Positions 11,362-23,200 of a DNA stretch of 64,000 nucleotides are shown here, one piece after another. Position numbers and translations under genes: made by a program. The notes under the pieces were generated by a model. It worked only from the letters and a program-made list of their open reading frames with translations. It did not search any database and was not told the origin of the DNA. Every line of letters starts with the position of its first letter. The stretch's first letter is position 1. The DNA comes from Thelonectria olida. Taxonomy: Eukaryota; Ascomycota; Sordariomycetes; Hypocreales; Nectriaceae. The DNA is taken from the NCBI GenBank assembly GCA_020736575.1, contig JAGPYM010000001.1, positions 3,472,001 to 3,536,000 on the forward strand, written 5' to 3'.

Positions 11362-12711
11362 TGTATTGGATATGGAAAGTAAAGAGCGACGAGAAAGAAA
11401 GGGTTCCGAGCTAGTCAAGATGATTAGAAGTGTAAGAGAGGTGTGCAGAGCCAAGTTCGAGATAGGGCTCGGTCTCTTATAAGAACTTGTCAACCGTGGA
11501 CAAGAGTACTAGCCTGAGGGTGTCAACTCTCCTGCATAATGAACAATAATTAGCGGCCTGCGCCATTCTTCAGCAAGTCCAAGCAAAGAGTCCAGACTAA
11601 GCCGGGATGTTCATGTATGACACGGCGCCACCAATATCTGAAGGGGAAAAGCTGCCTTCATGAGGTCTATTTCTAGAGTTGGCCATTCAGCAACAGGTTA
11701 TTGTTGTCTTCACCTATTATGGCCATGAGTTTCCTCTTGGGACTCGGTGATTACCTTTCCTCACAACCATCAAGAGATCTGCCCCAGAGCCAGTTACCGC
11801 AAACTGTTGAGCGTTGTAGTGTAATCTCAATCGAGGCACGAGAACATGTTGGGTTGTCAGACGGTCTAACCTCTCCCCCGCCCCTTGCAGAAGACAAGTT
11901 TTGCTTGTGGGGATGGGTTGCCTAGCTCATATGAGCTCTTTGCTATTTCTAGCCCCTCCTGAGAATGGTCGATCGGCAGATCAGGAAGGGCCAAGATGAT
12001 CTTCATTGAGTAACAAGTCATCTTCTTCTATCCCAAAGTTTAATATCAGGCTTGAGACTCGAAGCTCAGCCATCTTGAGGCTGCTGCGGCGTGCTATGTA
12101 CCGTCACAGCATGTTTTCCATGGCCCTCTGAAGCGATCACTACCTGTTTCCGAGTAAATGAAGGATTGCAATAAGTCGAGCTCAGGCCGGCTGCCAGGGC
12201 TGAAGATGAAACCACGGCGTCGACAACCTTAAGATTAAACTCGTTAGCATAGCCCGCAGCCGCCCAACGGCACATCAATAAGGCAGGCCAGCATTCTGGT
12301 GCCCGCTTTGATTAGTCGTATACGTCGTATCTGGCTTCCTTATAGGGCGGGTTTGAGCGACGTTTCTTCGGGAGTTTGAGCTGCAGGGGGGCGCTGATTA
12401 ACATGGCAAATGTGTCAGATCGGAAGAAGGCTCCTCGAATGACCACGGCCGGAAGGTCGGCCTCGCCCATTACCCTCGCACAGGCGAGACATCAAAATCT
12501 GCCTCACCAAGCAAGCCAATACCGAGTCAGCCTGGTTAATAACCCGATACCCTCGCCCTTACCATCAAGTTCTGGTATATGGAGTATGTTAGTGATGCTC
12601 AGTCTTGAAATTGCTTATTTGGGTCTGTTCGATCAGTTGTCAACTGATGGGTGGCTTGAGCACCCACAGATAGCTTTCCATTATGTCGCATCTGACACGC
12701 TAATTTGAGAC
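11362..12711. other. intergenic region
   Basis: The stretch from the promoter of the Cys-rich gene to the 3' end of the Sec63-like gene holds no frame with recognisable content. I see nothing else in it beyond the TATA-like element near 11480. Confidence 0.4.
11474..11484 (-). promoter_or_regulatory. TATA-like element of the Cys-rich gene
   Basis: On the minus strand the sequence TTATAAGA lies about 115 bases upstream of the chosen start codon at 11361. Its position favours the downstream Met as the real start because the first in-frame Met lies upstream of it. Confidence 0.4.
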
Positions 12712-13791
12712 TTACAACTGCAATGTCTCCCGGACCATGGTTCCAACAGTTTCCTCACACGTAAAAATAACCTTGAGAGCCTCGCCCTTGGAAGCCCTCA
12801 CGCCAATAACCATCTCTTTCCCCCCTACCAGCCTCTTGAGGCCGCCCCTCCAGAACCATACAAGCCTTCCGTCGTCGCCTACAATTACCAAGGATGACCA
12901 TGGTGTCTTCTTCTTCCAGCATGGCACTTGCTTGTTCGTGAATCCGAGGACAACGCGGATGATCCAGTTCGGACCAGACGAGGAGCCCACGGCGTCGTGG
13001 GCAACTTGTTCACTGTTGGTATGTTTGACGGATCCTATGCTCTGTGGTATGTATTCGCCCAATACCTCAAGACTGAGAGTTAAAACAGGGAACCCGGCTA
13101 GGTCGTGGCTTATTTTCTGGCCAAATGGTGGATTGCGACTCAGCAACCTCTCGATGTTGTAAAATTCCACACGGGAGAGTTGTTGGATTGTTTTGATGCC
13201 TGCCTCAATCAAACGGTTCATCTTGACCATTCCAATCCCTTCAACCTGCAGCAATTGCTTTTCGCTGCCTTCCCAGACTCCAGCCTTGACACTTCTCAAG
13301 ACATCCAGCGCGGTACTTACACCACTTCCGTCGTTTCTCTCACCGAGAATGTCCACTAGACACCTCAGAACTTGGTCCAACAGGCTGTATATGCGGTGGA
13401 GATTCTGGTGCAGCTCTTTATGGGCTGGTGCACCAAGCTTTCTGGGCCATCCGGTTCGCAAGAGATCGATTTGGACGAGCAGGAATATCTTATGCCACGG
13501 TTGCGACAGACTCTCGGGAATTGAGTAAGGAATGGCAGTGTGGTCATTAATCTCGCGGAAGAAGGCCTTTTCGGTCGGCTTGATTGGGAACGAACGAAAC
13601 TCGGTGGCGAAGCATGCTTTCTTGAGGATATCCTGACGGGACGGAGATTTGCCAATGGTACATAGGGTCCGGAAGGTTGTCGGGGCAAGATTGTAACGCA
13701 ACTGAATCTCGCGTGAGGCTTGAGAGGGAGCAGACGACTGTTGAGAGGTCTCGGATGATGCTTCGGTGCTTGAGGAATTCTGAATTGTCAT
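12712..13791 (-). CDS. stand-alone Sec63 domain of MER3/HFM1 helicase type
   Basis: This intronless frame of 359 residues matches only the C-terminal part of the meiotic DNA helicase MER3/HFM1. Seen motifs, from the start: a segment around ACFATEFRSFPIKPTEKAFF, then HKIFLLVQIDLL, then the helical run NLHRIYSLLDQVLRCLVDIL, a helix-hairpin-helix-like stretch VEGIGMVKMNRLIEAGIKTI, the strongly conserved LLSRNPPFGQKI, and a C-terminal beta-rich part with WIIRVVLGFTNKQ and VWFWRGGLKRL. In MER3 this block follows two RecA-like domains and a winged helix. None of these is present, and the 1.1 kb upstream before the next gene has no helicase motif. It is therefore a truncated duplicate or a free-standing domain gene. 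It lacks internal stops and frameshifts, so it may be functional. A GTAAG word overlaps the stop codon and could be a donor site, which would change only the last residue or two. Confidence 0.75.
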   Translation of the reverse strand: MTIQNSSSTEASSETSQQSSAPSQASREIQLRYNLAPTTFRTLCTIGKSPSRQDILKKACFATEFRSFPIKPTEKAFFREINDHTAIPYSIPESLSQPWHKIFLLVQIDLLRTGWPRKLGAPAHKELHQNLHRIYSLLDQVLRCLVDILGERNDGSGVSTALDVLRSVKAGVWEGSEKQLLQVEGIGMVKMNRLIEAGIKTIQQLSRVEFYNIERLLSRNPPFGQKISHDLAGFPVLTLSLEVLGEYIPQSIGSVKHTNSEQVAHDAVGSSSGPNWIIRVVLGFTNKQVPCWKKKTPWSSLVIVGDDGRLVWFWRGGLKRLVGGKEMVIGVRASKGEALKVIFTCEETVGTMVRETLQL

Positions 13792-14917
13792 GATGGACTT
13801 GAAACACAGGCTTCTGTGTTACCCAGTAACTAAGAGGTCGGTGAGATGTATCACGGAGAGAAAGGAGGAACGGCGAAAGATTCTAGAGGCGAATTTCTGC
13901 CTGGGAATGGGCGAAGCGAGCGCAAGTGCAACCCGACTTCATGCTAAAAGCGTGCCTTCCGCGAGGTGCGAAGGGACAAATCCGGGGAAGGAAGCTGCGT
14001 TTTGGCGATTGACATGAAAGGCGATGAGGATGTCACACTAGGAGTCGCATGCTAAAAGGCAGGTGCTACCTTCAAGCGAAAAGGACGCGCGTTCAGGTAG
14101 GTACCTGAGCCAACTTCTCGGTGTACTTTATCCGGTATTGTTTGGCTTTCAAAGGAGAGTCAAATAAGTGATTGATCGTCGACCTCAGAATGAATTCTGA
14201 TGTACAAAGAAGTATGCCTGCCAAGTCAAGGCTTCCGGGGCAGCCAAGAAACCGGGCATAATCCAGGTCGAGCAATGAGATATCGCAAGGGTGGCCTGGC
14301 GTTCATTATTTCAAAAGTCCGGTTGGTTTATGGTGCCAACTGTGCTCTAGTCTCGGAGAATAGAACCAATTGGACCATTTATTCCTCGTCCTGCTGTGCT
14401 GGCACCTCTAAACCAACTTGGTCAGTTCTCGGTGACGTCTCGACGCCCCTAACTGGGCGGGATTGACCTTGCCAACCCTGTCTGCCACTTCAATGCCGAC
14501 AGTTTCAGCAGCTAGGAGAAATAGCATAGTGCTTGCATGGACGATCCAATGATTGCTGAATGGCAGATCAGCTGGACAAGGCCCCCATATCTCATGTCTC
14601 ATATCACTACCGGATGCGTAGAGTGACGACGACGCTATGTCTATCAGTAGCTATTGTTCACGCTTCTAACACTAATCCGGGGGTTATAAACTTGCTCAAT
14701 GTTACGTGCCAGACGGCGATGAGGCCGCATGAGAGTCAGCTCCGTGTTGTCGGTGACGTAGCAGCTCGTTGCTTCATATCACCGTCATGTGCACAAAATT
14801 CGACTAATAATCATAGAGCATAGCATACTTCTGAAAAGACTGTCTTCTAGGACTGATCCCACCAAGAGCACCACGCGTTACCCGTCACAGGATAATGCAA
14901 TCCGAATCGTCTGTTTC
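13792..14917. other. intergenic region
   Basis: This region lies upstream of the Sec63-like gene and downstream of the metalloprotease gene, on the shared minus strand. I searched it for the missing helicase half of MER3 and found none. I see nothing else. Confidence 0.5.
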
Positions 14918-16334
14918 CTACTTGCCCCCGAGAACTCCAACATCAGTCCAGGCCTTGCGGACGATCTCGGCTGCTTCCTTGTCAAAAAGCCCCTCGGCCG
15001 TCTCGATGGTGATATCAGCGAAATGTTTGAATTGTGCTTTTGGCGCAATCTTGCCCGACTTCATCGTTTCCCACCAGATCTTTCCAGCCTTCTCCCACGA
15101 GTAACCACCGAAGGCAACTGACGCAAGTTGGAACGCCTTGTTCGGGATGCCAGAATAGACGTGCACACCTCCGTTGTCCTCGACCATGACTTTATAGTCC
15201 CTCATGTTGTCCGGTTGGGGATCTTTGCCCTGTGTCGTCGCGTTAATACCGGATTCCTCTTCCTTGACTTATCAATCTGTGAGGTGTTTGTTAACGTGTC
15301 AACTTACAAAGCGAGGGTCGTTATAAGCAGTGCCTGGGGCCTTCATGCTTCGCAGCGCAACCCCCTTCACGCCAGGCAAGATGCAATCTTCGCCAATGAG
15401 CCAGTCAGCTACTGCGGATTTTTCATTCTGAACTTGCTGCTTGATCATAATGCCAAAGACATCAGACACGTGCTCATTCAAAGCACCAGCCTGACCGTTG
15501 TAGTCAAGGGGACTGGTGTGCTCGGTCACAGCATGGGTGAGCTCGTGTCCGATAACATCAATGCAGCCAGTGAAGTTATTGAGAAATTCACCGCCATCTC
15601 CGTACACCATTTGCAACTTCTCGGAGTCCCAAACTGCAAAAGTCAGCATCAGGGGGGTAGCATGGTTGGCTAGGACAGAGCAATGGTGACCATCAATCAC
15701 TTACAAGCGTTCTCGTATTCCTCGCCGAAATGAACGCTGCTGACAACATCCATATTCTTGTTGTCGATGGAATTCCAATCAAACCGCTTCTTGTAGAATT
15801 CCAGAACGATGCCAACATTGTCATAGGCCTCATTGGCGGCCTTGTCCTTGGACTTGTCGCCACCCTCCTTGCGAATCAGCTTGCCGGGGAGGCCTGACTC
15901 GTCTGTGATATGATTGGCATCGTAGACGGAGCGTTTGGGCGAAGATTTCGTTGTCGCTGCAAGAGTCTGCTCTTTCTCGGTAGAGCCTTAAAGACTTAGC
16001 TTTGATCTCACAAATGGCTAGACAACTTACCTAGCTTCTTCTGCATGAGACCTTCGACGTGTTCATGATCTAGCTTAGCATGCTCACGTACACTTTCCTC
16101 AACCTCCTCTGATTGGGAAAGGTTTCGCAAAACATGAGGAGGAATGATCTGCTGCTGGTGCTGCTGCTCTCGTGGTGTGGCTAGAGCAGTGAGGCGATCG
16201 GCTCGGCACTTGATGTAGGCATCTCTGGCGTTTAGGGATCGGCGGGCAGCGTGTCGAATATGGTCCGCATTGGTCGCGCAGTCGGCAATGGCTCGAAGGA
16301 GATGAGGGGGAACAATGAAACACTGGCACGGCAT
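14918..16334 (-). CDS. protealysin-like M4 zinc metalloprotease
   Basis: Four exons (16334-16031, 15986-15705, 15633-15308, 15229-14918) join in frame to 407 residues. The N-terminus (MPCQCFIVPPHLLRAIADCA) is the short protealysin-type propeptide, not the long FTP/PepSY propeptide of thermolysin. There is no signal peptide, which also fits protealysin. The catalytic core has HELTH (residues 225-229), the third zinc ligand in GALNEH (E249) and the acid-base His in DNGGVHVYSGIPN (H327). The enzyme should cleave peptide bonds before hydrophobic residues. The PPxxL motif occurs twice: near residue 10 and again near 64 (IIPPHVLRNL). Introns are 44, 71 and 78 nt with GTAAGT donors in all three. The family is mainly bacterial with scattered fungal members, so ancient horizontal transfer is a reasonable inference. 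The first intron is short and its acceptor is the least certain boundary. Confidence 0.88.
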
Positions 16335-18872
16335 GATTGGAGTTGGTGGTAGATGTGTGATAGGTAATGAGGGGTCTAATGAAGAGGAATAGGAGAAGAA
16401 GATGCTGACAAGAAAGAAGAAAAAGAAGACGACATAAACCCTTTTGAACTTCCTCGGACTCGAAGGTCAAACAAGGAAGGTAGCATGATGGCGTAATCGA
16501 ACCTGCTTTGCGTGAGGCAAGAAGCAACACGGAATAGGTTGCAAGCACATGATGTTCAATGCGCATAGACTATCTAGGTAGGTAGGCCCCTGGCAAGCAT
16601 TAACTAGGTAGGTATATCATCGGGAGATACGAATCACGCCCGGTTTCTTAACTACCCCAGAAGCCGCCGTGTGTACACAATTCTTGTTTTCTTGGCAGAC
16701 GATGCGACATGATGATGTATTCTTAGATCGACGATCAATCACTTATCTATTCAGCTCTCCGTCGGAGGCATTGAGAAGATTCATGCTGCTTGTCCAATCA
16801 AGAAACGTGCCACGACCATCTGTCAATCGTAGCGGGAAAATGATACGGCACACCCTCTGGCTTGCCTCAGACTCTTGTTATGTATTGGGCAGTCCGTTGC
16901 TCACCGCAGCGTCACACCGAGAAGCTTCAAGTCAACCCTGGCACTTGCACCGAGAAGTTGACTACGCAGGTATCTACCCTTGGGCAGATACGATGTCATG
17001 ACCTTGTATAGGTGCTTTAGCAAACTACCTTACTTCTTTCATCAGAAATCGTCATGAATTGAGTTGGGCTGGCCGGAAGAGGTTGACTCAGGTGCTCATA
17101 CCATTTCGTCCTGTGAACGCGCGTCTTTTCGGCTGGAAGGTACGAATGGTCATCGCTGAGACCCAATTAGTAGCACCTGCCTTTTGGCACCCAGCATGTG
17201 ACTTATAAAGCAACGTCCTTCTTAGGATCGTCTCAATTGTTGAAATTCGGCCTCTCTATCTCTTGCGGCCTAAGATGTAAGTAAGAGTTGAACTGAGCTT
17301 TGTCGATAAGCGTTGATGTTCCATTGAGCACCTAATCACAAGTGAAACAACGACGACTCAGCGCGACTCTTTTGATGAACATCTCCGATAGCTCACTATT
17401 AACTCTGCCTTGCAACATGTTGACATGATCACTCTTCCACGGGAACATCAAACAAGCCAACATTGGCCCTTTCGCGGGGCTGGATCGCTCGCGCAGTTGG
17501 CCAGATAAGGCCTGTAAATTCAAGGGGCGGACCCGTTGAGGCTTGCGCCCGCTCGAGGAACCATGTGTGATGGGCTGGCAAGACCAATTCACCTCCCTTC
17601 GGCGACCTCTAGACCGTGGCCCAACAACAGCCGTGGAGTTGACAAAATAGTTCATCTTGGTACACTGGGCAGTCTTGGAACAATCTTATTTTGGCGCAGA
17701 ACACCCCGACGACGGGGAATCCCGTTCAACACCGTCAGTATCATCACAATCAACGTGACCTCGTGATCCGGGGTTGTCTATCCGTGATTCTTATCTTCAT
17801 CCATGTCAGGAACAATTTCACACACTCTCTACGCCCCTTAAGGGAGCCATGACATCAAAGAGTCTCTTCCCCAAAAAGAAGCCCGGCCCTTCTTAGCTCC
17901 CTAGCTTCACAGGTCCCTCGCATTCACGCGCTCAGATCCCGGCATCGAACCTGTTAGCCAGGAACCCGGCTTCAAGCTTAATCTGCTAACAGCTGCCGGT
18001 TCCTAAGAACAGCCGCCAACAAACACCTCTCACGCCCAAGAAGATGTCCGTTCGCTAGCGTCAGGCACGGGTTTACAAGGAGATTGGGAACAACTCTCCC
18101 CAGAGCCGCGACCCGAAACGAGATGAGTCGGCCGCTACTCTCTCGTGTTCAACCCAAATGGGACAAGAGCGCCATGTCCGCCAAGCTCATAGCTCTCCCA
18201 TACCAAAACAGACCTCATCAAGCCGCTCATGTCAACAAACAAAGCTTCACATTGGAGACAGACACGGGAAATGAAAAGTGTGAGAAAAATCATCGGCAGC
18301 TTTTCCAAGGCTGCCATTGCCGAATCTATTTGTATGCAGAACGTCTGTTCCTCTCTAGGTATCATTGAGCGTCATGAGCCCGCGATCCAAAGCAAGTATG
18401 TAAAATCCAAAGAATCCAAAACATTGTTCCTTCTCTCACCCTTTCTCGTGCAAGTGCGAGTGCAAAAATGTCACCATAATCCGTATCAAGGCATTTCCCG
18501 TGAATGCGATATGTCCTCCCGTAAACACCAATCAAATGTATAATTCGAACCAAGAATAAGTCGCTCCCAAGAATCGTGCCACGTGCTGAATGCCCCTTTG
18601 CTGGGCGGCGCCGGGATTCTTTGTGGCCATTTCTTTGAAGGGTGCGGGCCAGTGAGCAAGCCGCCATTACAACGCTGGAATCTCAAATGGATAATGGTTT
18701 GCCAAGTCCCCTTGTTCTGGGCTAAGGTTGCTGTTGTCTTTCCCGAGATTGACTGTGGATCAGCAAAGGGTGTGGTTCTTGGCAAGCGTAAGGAGCGTAT
18801 GGAAGTGTAAATTATATGGGCTGCTGTCGGCATGGTGAAGGTCTAAAGTGTTGTCAAGCCGCAAGCGGAGGC
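16335..18872. other. intergenic region
   Basis: This 2.5-kb stretch lies between two minus-strand genes. It contains two short runs of a TAGG repeat (about 16574-16587 and 16604-16614). No frame shows recognisable protein content. It should include the promoter of the metalloprotease and the 3' end of the Crh gene. Confidence 0.4.
16574..16614. repeat. CTAGGTAGGTA simple-repeat runs
   Basis: Two short runs of the tetranucleotide TAGG lie about 16 bases apart in the upstream region of the metalloprotease gene. Isolated runs of the same tetranucleotide appear elsewhere in the window (near 14096 and 38826), always outside genes. Confidence 0.6.
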
Positions 18873-20292
18873 TTAGACGAGGAACTGGAGAGCCAAGAGG
18901 CCAGCAGCAACGGCACCCATGTTGCCGACCATGCGGTTGGCAGCGCCGGTAACGGTGCTGGGAGTCTCATTAGGAGCAGAGCCGGTGGCAGAGGCAGAGG
19001 AAGAGGCAGAGTCAGCAGACTCGCCCTTCGAGCCAGAGTTGGAGCTGCCAGTCTCCTCGGTACTGGAGCCAGTGCTGGTGGCAGTGGCAGTCTGGAAGGT
19101 AGTGTGGTGAGAAGTAGTCTTGGTGGACTCCTCATCGTCCTTGGTCTTCGACTCGGTCTCCTCGGTCTTGGTGGACTCCTCGGTCTTGGTGGTCTCGTCC
19201 TTGGTCTTCGTCTCGGTCTCAGTCTCCTCGGCCTCCTCAGTGGTCTTGGTGGCCTCAGATGTCTTGGTCTTGGAGGGAGCCTCGGTCTTGGTGGTGGGCT
19301 TCTGAGTGGTGGTGGTGGTCTTATCGTCGTCGGAACCGTCACCCTTCTTAACCTCGATGCTCTCCCAGGTGCCGGATTCGTCGCCGTAGACGTACTCCTT
19401 CACATTGGAGTTCTTGCCAGGAGCGTCCTGGCCAGCGTAGTCCTCGATGGTAATGCTCTTGTAGTAGGCGTTGAAAGGAGCATCGTTAAAGTCTGATGTG
19501 TTGTTAGTACTTGTATCGGAGAATCCAGAGAGGCAACATACCAGTGTAGCCACCAGCCCACTCAACCGTGCCCTTGGCAGTATTCTTACCACCAGCAACC
19601 CAAGTACCAAGCTTGACCTGCATGGGAGTCTGAGGGAAAGCGGAACCACCCTTGGCATCAGCGGCGTTCAAGGTGCGAACAACAGCGTCGTCGATGAGCC
19701 AGTTGACAGCAGTAGAGGTCCAGACGACAGAGTACTTGTGGTAGGAGGTGAGAGGAGCAGCAACAGGGTGGTAGGCACCACGATCGTAAGTGCTGGTGTC
19801 ACCCTTGCTGAAGTAGTTGGTCTGAACCTGAGCGTTGTCACCACCAACCCACTCCCAGTCGATCTCGTCGAGATCATCGGACTGAAGGACAGCGCTGGTG
19901 ACGATGCCCTGGCCCTCGGCAGCCTGAACGACGACATCTACACGTCCAAAGAAGAGGTAGTTGTCGGTTCGGATGGTGGGAGCATCGCTCTCCTTGTTAA
20001 TCACGAAGTTGGCACCCTTGCCGTTGTAGGTAAGAGAGGTGCCAACCATGCCATGGAAAGCATCGCAAGCGCCCTTGGTGAAGTCACAGTCAATCTTGTT
20101 GGAGCCAAAGGCAGGATCGGCGGGGCAGGCTGAGGATTATTGTCAGTAGCTTGAAACTATTGAACATGCTGATGAGCAAGTTGTCCAACAAAACGTACAC
20201 TTCTTCAAAGGGTTACATTCGGTGTAAGTCTGGGCAGAGACCAGAGTCGAGGCGGCAAGAGCCACTGCGGCAGAAACGGCCTTGGGAAGCAT
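18873..20292 (-). CDS. GPI-anchored Crh-type chitin-glucan transglycosylase (GH16)
   Basis: Exons 20292-20199, 20129-19542 and 19492-18873 join to 433 residues. A signal peptide (MLPKAVSAAVALAASTLVSA) precedes the Crh N-terminal motif TECNPLKKSCPADPAFG, which is rebuilt by splicing across the first intron. The GH16 catalytic motif DEIDWEW lies at residues 119-125, so E120 should be the nucleophile and E124 the acid-base. The enzyme links chitin to beta-1,3/1,6-glucan in the cell wall. From about residue 260 a Lys/Thr/Glu-rich, then Ser/Thr-rich linker follows. The chain ends with a hydrophobic tail (MGAVAAGLLALQFLV) as GPI-attachment signal. Earlier in-frame Met codons upstream of 20292 would put charged residues in front of the signal peptide, so this start is preferred. 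The protein resembles yeast Crh1/Utr2; the exact paralogue is not assigned. Confidence 0.93.
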
Positions 20293-23200
20293 TGTTTGTT
20301 TTGGTGTGGTTGATATAACGGGAATTCTCAAAGGCGTTTATGAGGCGTCTGAATCAGAATTGATAGCGATGGCGGTGATGAGTTGGGGCGTGTCAGAGAG
20401 AATGATGAGACAGCCGTTGAGTTGAGTGGATGTGTATGCCACAACAACAGAGTTGTATAAGGTCAAAGCGAAAGACTGGCTGGAAGTGTGATGGAAAGAA
20501 TTGAGGTATCTAGGAAGAGCGGACGAGTTGGGATATTAATAAATGACTGGCTGAGAAAGACTAGAGACAGCCAGACAAGATGGCGGCGATTTATTGAGGC
20601 AGGGCAACGAGGTACCGACGCCTCAGCAAGCGCCCCGGAGCCATGTGGGCCGAGATGGGCAGCCCCCTGATGCCCCGTCTAGCCAAGACAAGGGCACCGG
20701 CCCAGGGGGAGTCCCTAGAATAGCAGACCCTGGTTTGCTGGTTTCCGAAGTCGAGTGGGTGTGCAGAGGGCGATAGAGTCAGAGTAGGAGCGAGCGAGAC
20801 AAGCCAAGACTCCTCCAAGAGTGAGGGAGCCACTCGCTCGTGGTTCGGCGGCGTCCATCGGTCCACGGGGGCGTTGGACGGTTGAGACACTGCAGGCTGC
20901 TTTGGGGATGCCACTGCCAGATGCGTTGCAAAGCGTTCTGAAATGCTGACAATGCATGCACTAATCAGCCACAGCCACGCTTGCGTTGTGTGCACGGCAG
21001 ATGGCTTACTCCGTACGACCGCATTGGGCAATGTGCTTGCATGTTCTTTGCATATGCCGTCTGCATTGGCGGCCAGCCCCAACGACGAGACATAGTCACG
21101 AGCCCGAGATCACAGGTGTGCCGTGATGCCTGGAGTCGAAATATCGTGGTGGAGAGGTTAGGACTCGGCAATGACGTTGTGGTGTTGGTGAGCTCAGATG
21201 ATCTCTCGTCTAGAACACGAGCCTCGCAAGCTCTCCGGTACGACTCTCAGGACCGTTTGGTGCCAGGAGAGGAACCGCAGGGTACGAGATGAGACGTGAG
21301 GTGGTGTCAACGGCTCTCTACCCATGACGACAAGGCTCCAGTTCTCGTGTTGGGTTCCGACTAACGTGAAGACATTTGGGATTTGGGAGGTGGTGCGTAG
21401 TGCGTGCCAGTCTGGGGCTTGTCACAAACTCACAATGAACGGGCACCGAGCAACGCGCACTTGGCAGGCTGACACAAGATAACCGCAAGCCCTGAGTGAT
21501 CGACAGGCTCCTCCACCAGCTTCCCCTCCTCAGACGTCCAGAATGTTCAAGGGTGTCCACATACGTCCACATGGCGGGATGCGCTCGTGCCGAAGCATAG
21601 CAGGAGGGTGGAGGGGCATGTGGGATACGAGAGGGGAGACCTTGCGTGTCTGACGTCGAAAAGGTAAATCACAATTATCGTATTGAAACTTTACGATGGT
21701 TGAAGAATTGGAGAAGTCTCTTTCGTCTGGTGTGGTTGTTGTGCAGTACGAGGTCGGGACGGTTGGAATGTGTTTGGTTGAGTTGTTGTTGCATCATCCA
21801 AAACGGAAGGAGCATGAAAACAGTTGTGACTTGGTGATGCCTCAGGTGTTAGCTGGAACAACCCAACTCCTCCGATATTCCTCCCGCCTACGACCGATGA
21901 CCACCAACACAAGAAAACTCGCATTTTCGCAACCCTCTTTGCACTGTGTTTCAACCCTACGCATATTGCTTCCACTGTAAAGTTGTGGAGACTCTGGTGT
22001 TATCCGCAACAGCGAGCCGACTTCACCGTCATCAATCATTAAATAAATGTCAGCACTCTGAAATCTGATGGACCTGTTCGAACTTCGCTCACTCCGCTAC
22101 CGAGGTACGTAGGCAGTTATCAGCCAGCTCACGCCCATGCATCGCGTTAGCCCTTTCAGGATAAGTTGCCAGGCTGAATCTCCACCAAAGAAGGCCAAGG
22201 ACCCAAGCCGAAGATCCCTGGCACTTTCTGACAGGAGTCCCCCAACGCCCGTTCATGCATTGCGTTGATTGCCCTTTTCACTGAGCCACGCCTCAGCAAG
22301 CCAATCCTCAGCTTGGAATCTGGTTGGTGCCGGCTCCCCTCATCGCCCGACGCTCGGTGGAGTTCGCCAAAGTTCGAGGTCACCGACTGGGCGCCCAGAT
22401 TCGCGGACGGCCCCAGAGGACGCAAGGGCATCCGAGAGTCAACCCGTCTTCGGATCTTTGCATAACAGTGCTGCAATGCAATGCGTTGCTTTGTCCTGCT
22501 GACCTTGACGCTGCACTCACTCAAGGTCATTCATCTTATCGCCCATCGCCTTGGCCGGTTTGGTGCCCTTCAGACCTCGTATTTCCCGGCTGTCCTGTGC
22601 CGTGGCGGGACTTCTTTCTCCCTCGCTATCGCCCCAGTAGAGGTCATTCACCCTTCAGTGGGGACGTCCATCGAGAACCAGATCAGTCGCCGGAGCTCAA
22701 AGAAACCCCGAAGGCGAATATCACTGATACAGTAATGGGAACACGAGGGAGCATTTCGCTAAGGACCCTTGGCAACTTTCATCCCAGAGTCGGTCGCTCA
22801 GGGAGAGACAAAAAAACATAGAACAGACACCACGACGACAGGCTGTGCAGACGATCGCTCATTTCAAACCATCGTATTTTCTCCCTTGGCTACCGTTAAT
22901 CTTGCTGGTAGTTGGCTCTAGACTCTGGGCACAGCAAACTGGACCTGCGCAGAGATGAGGCCTTACGGCGGCGGCTTGAGACTAGCGGCGCCTTGGTTTC
23001 CGTTACTCGGGCATTGGTTGGGAGAGAAATGAAAGCTGGACAATAGCGGCGTAGGGCTCTTCAAAGAACGCCCAGCTGGCTGATCGCTAGCAGCACCAGC
23101 TCGCTCAAGATGCTAATTGCCCTCGACTCGGCTCTCCACTGTTGGGCTATTGCATGGGGCATTGCATAACTAGGCCAAGGGTCTTGGAGCCCATAGACAT

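Noticed and set aside
22324..22821. 165-codon open frame in the gene-poor region
   Set aside because: It has no motif, no signal peptide and is overlapped by equally long frames in other phases, so it cannot be told from chance.
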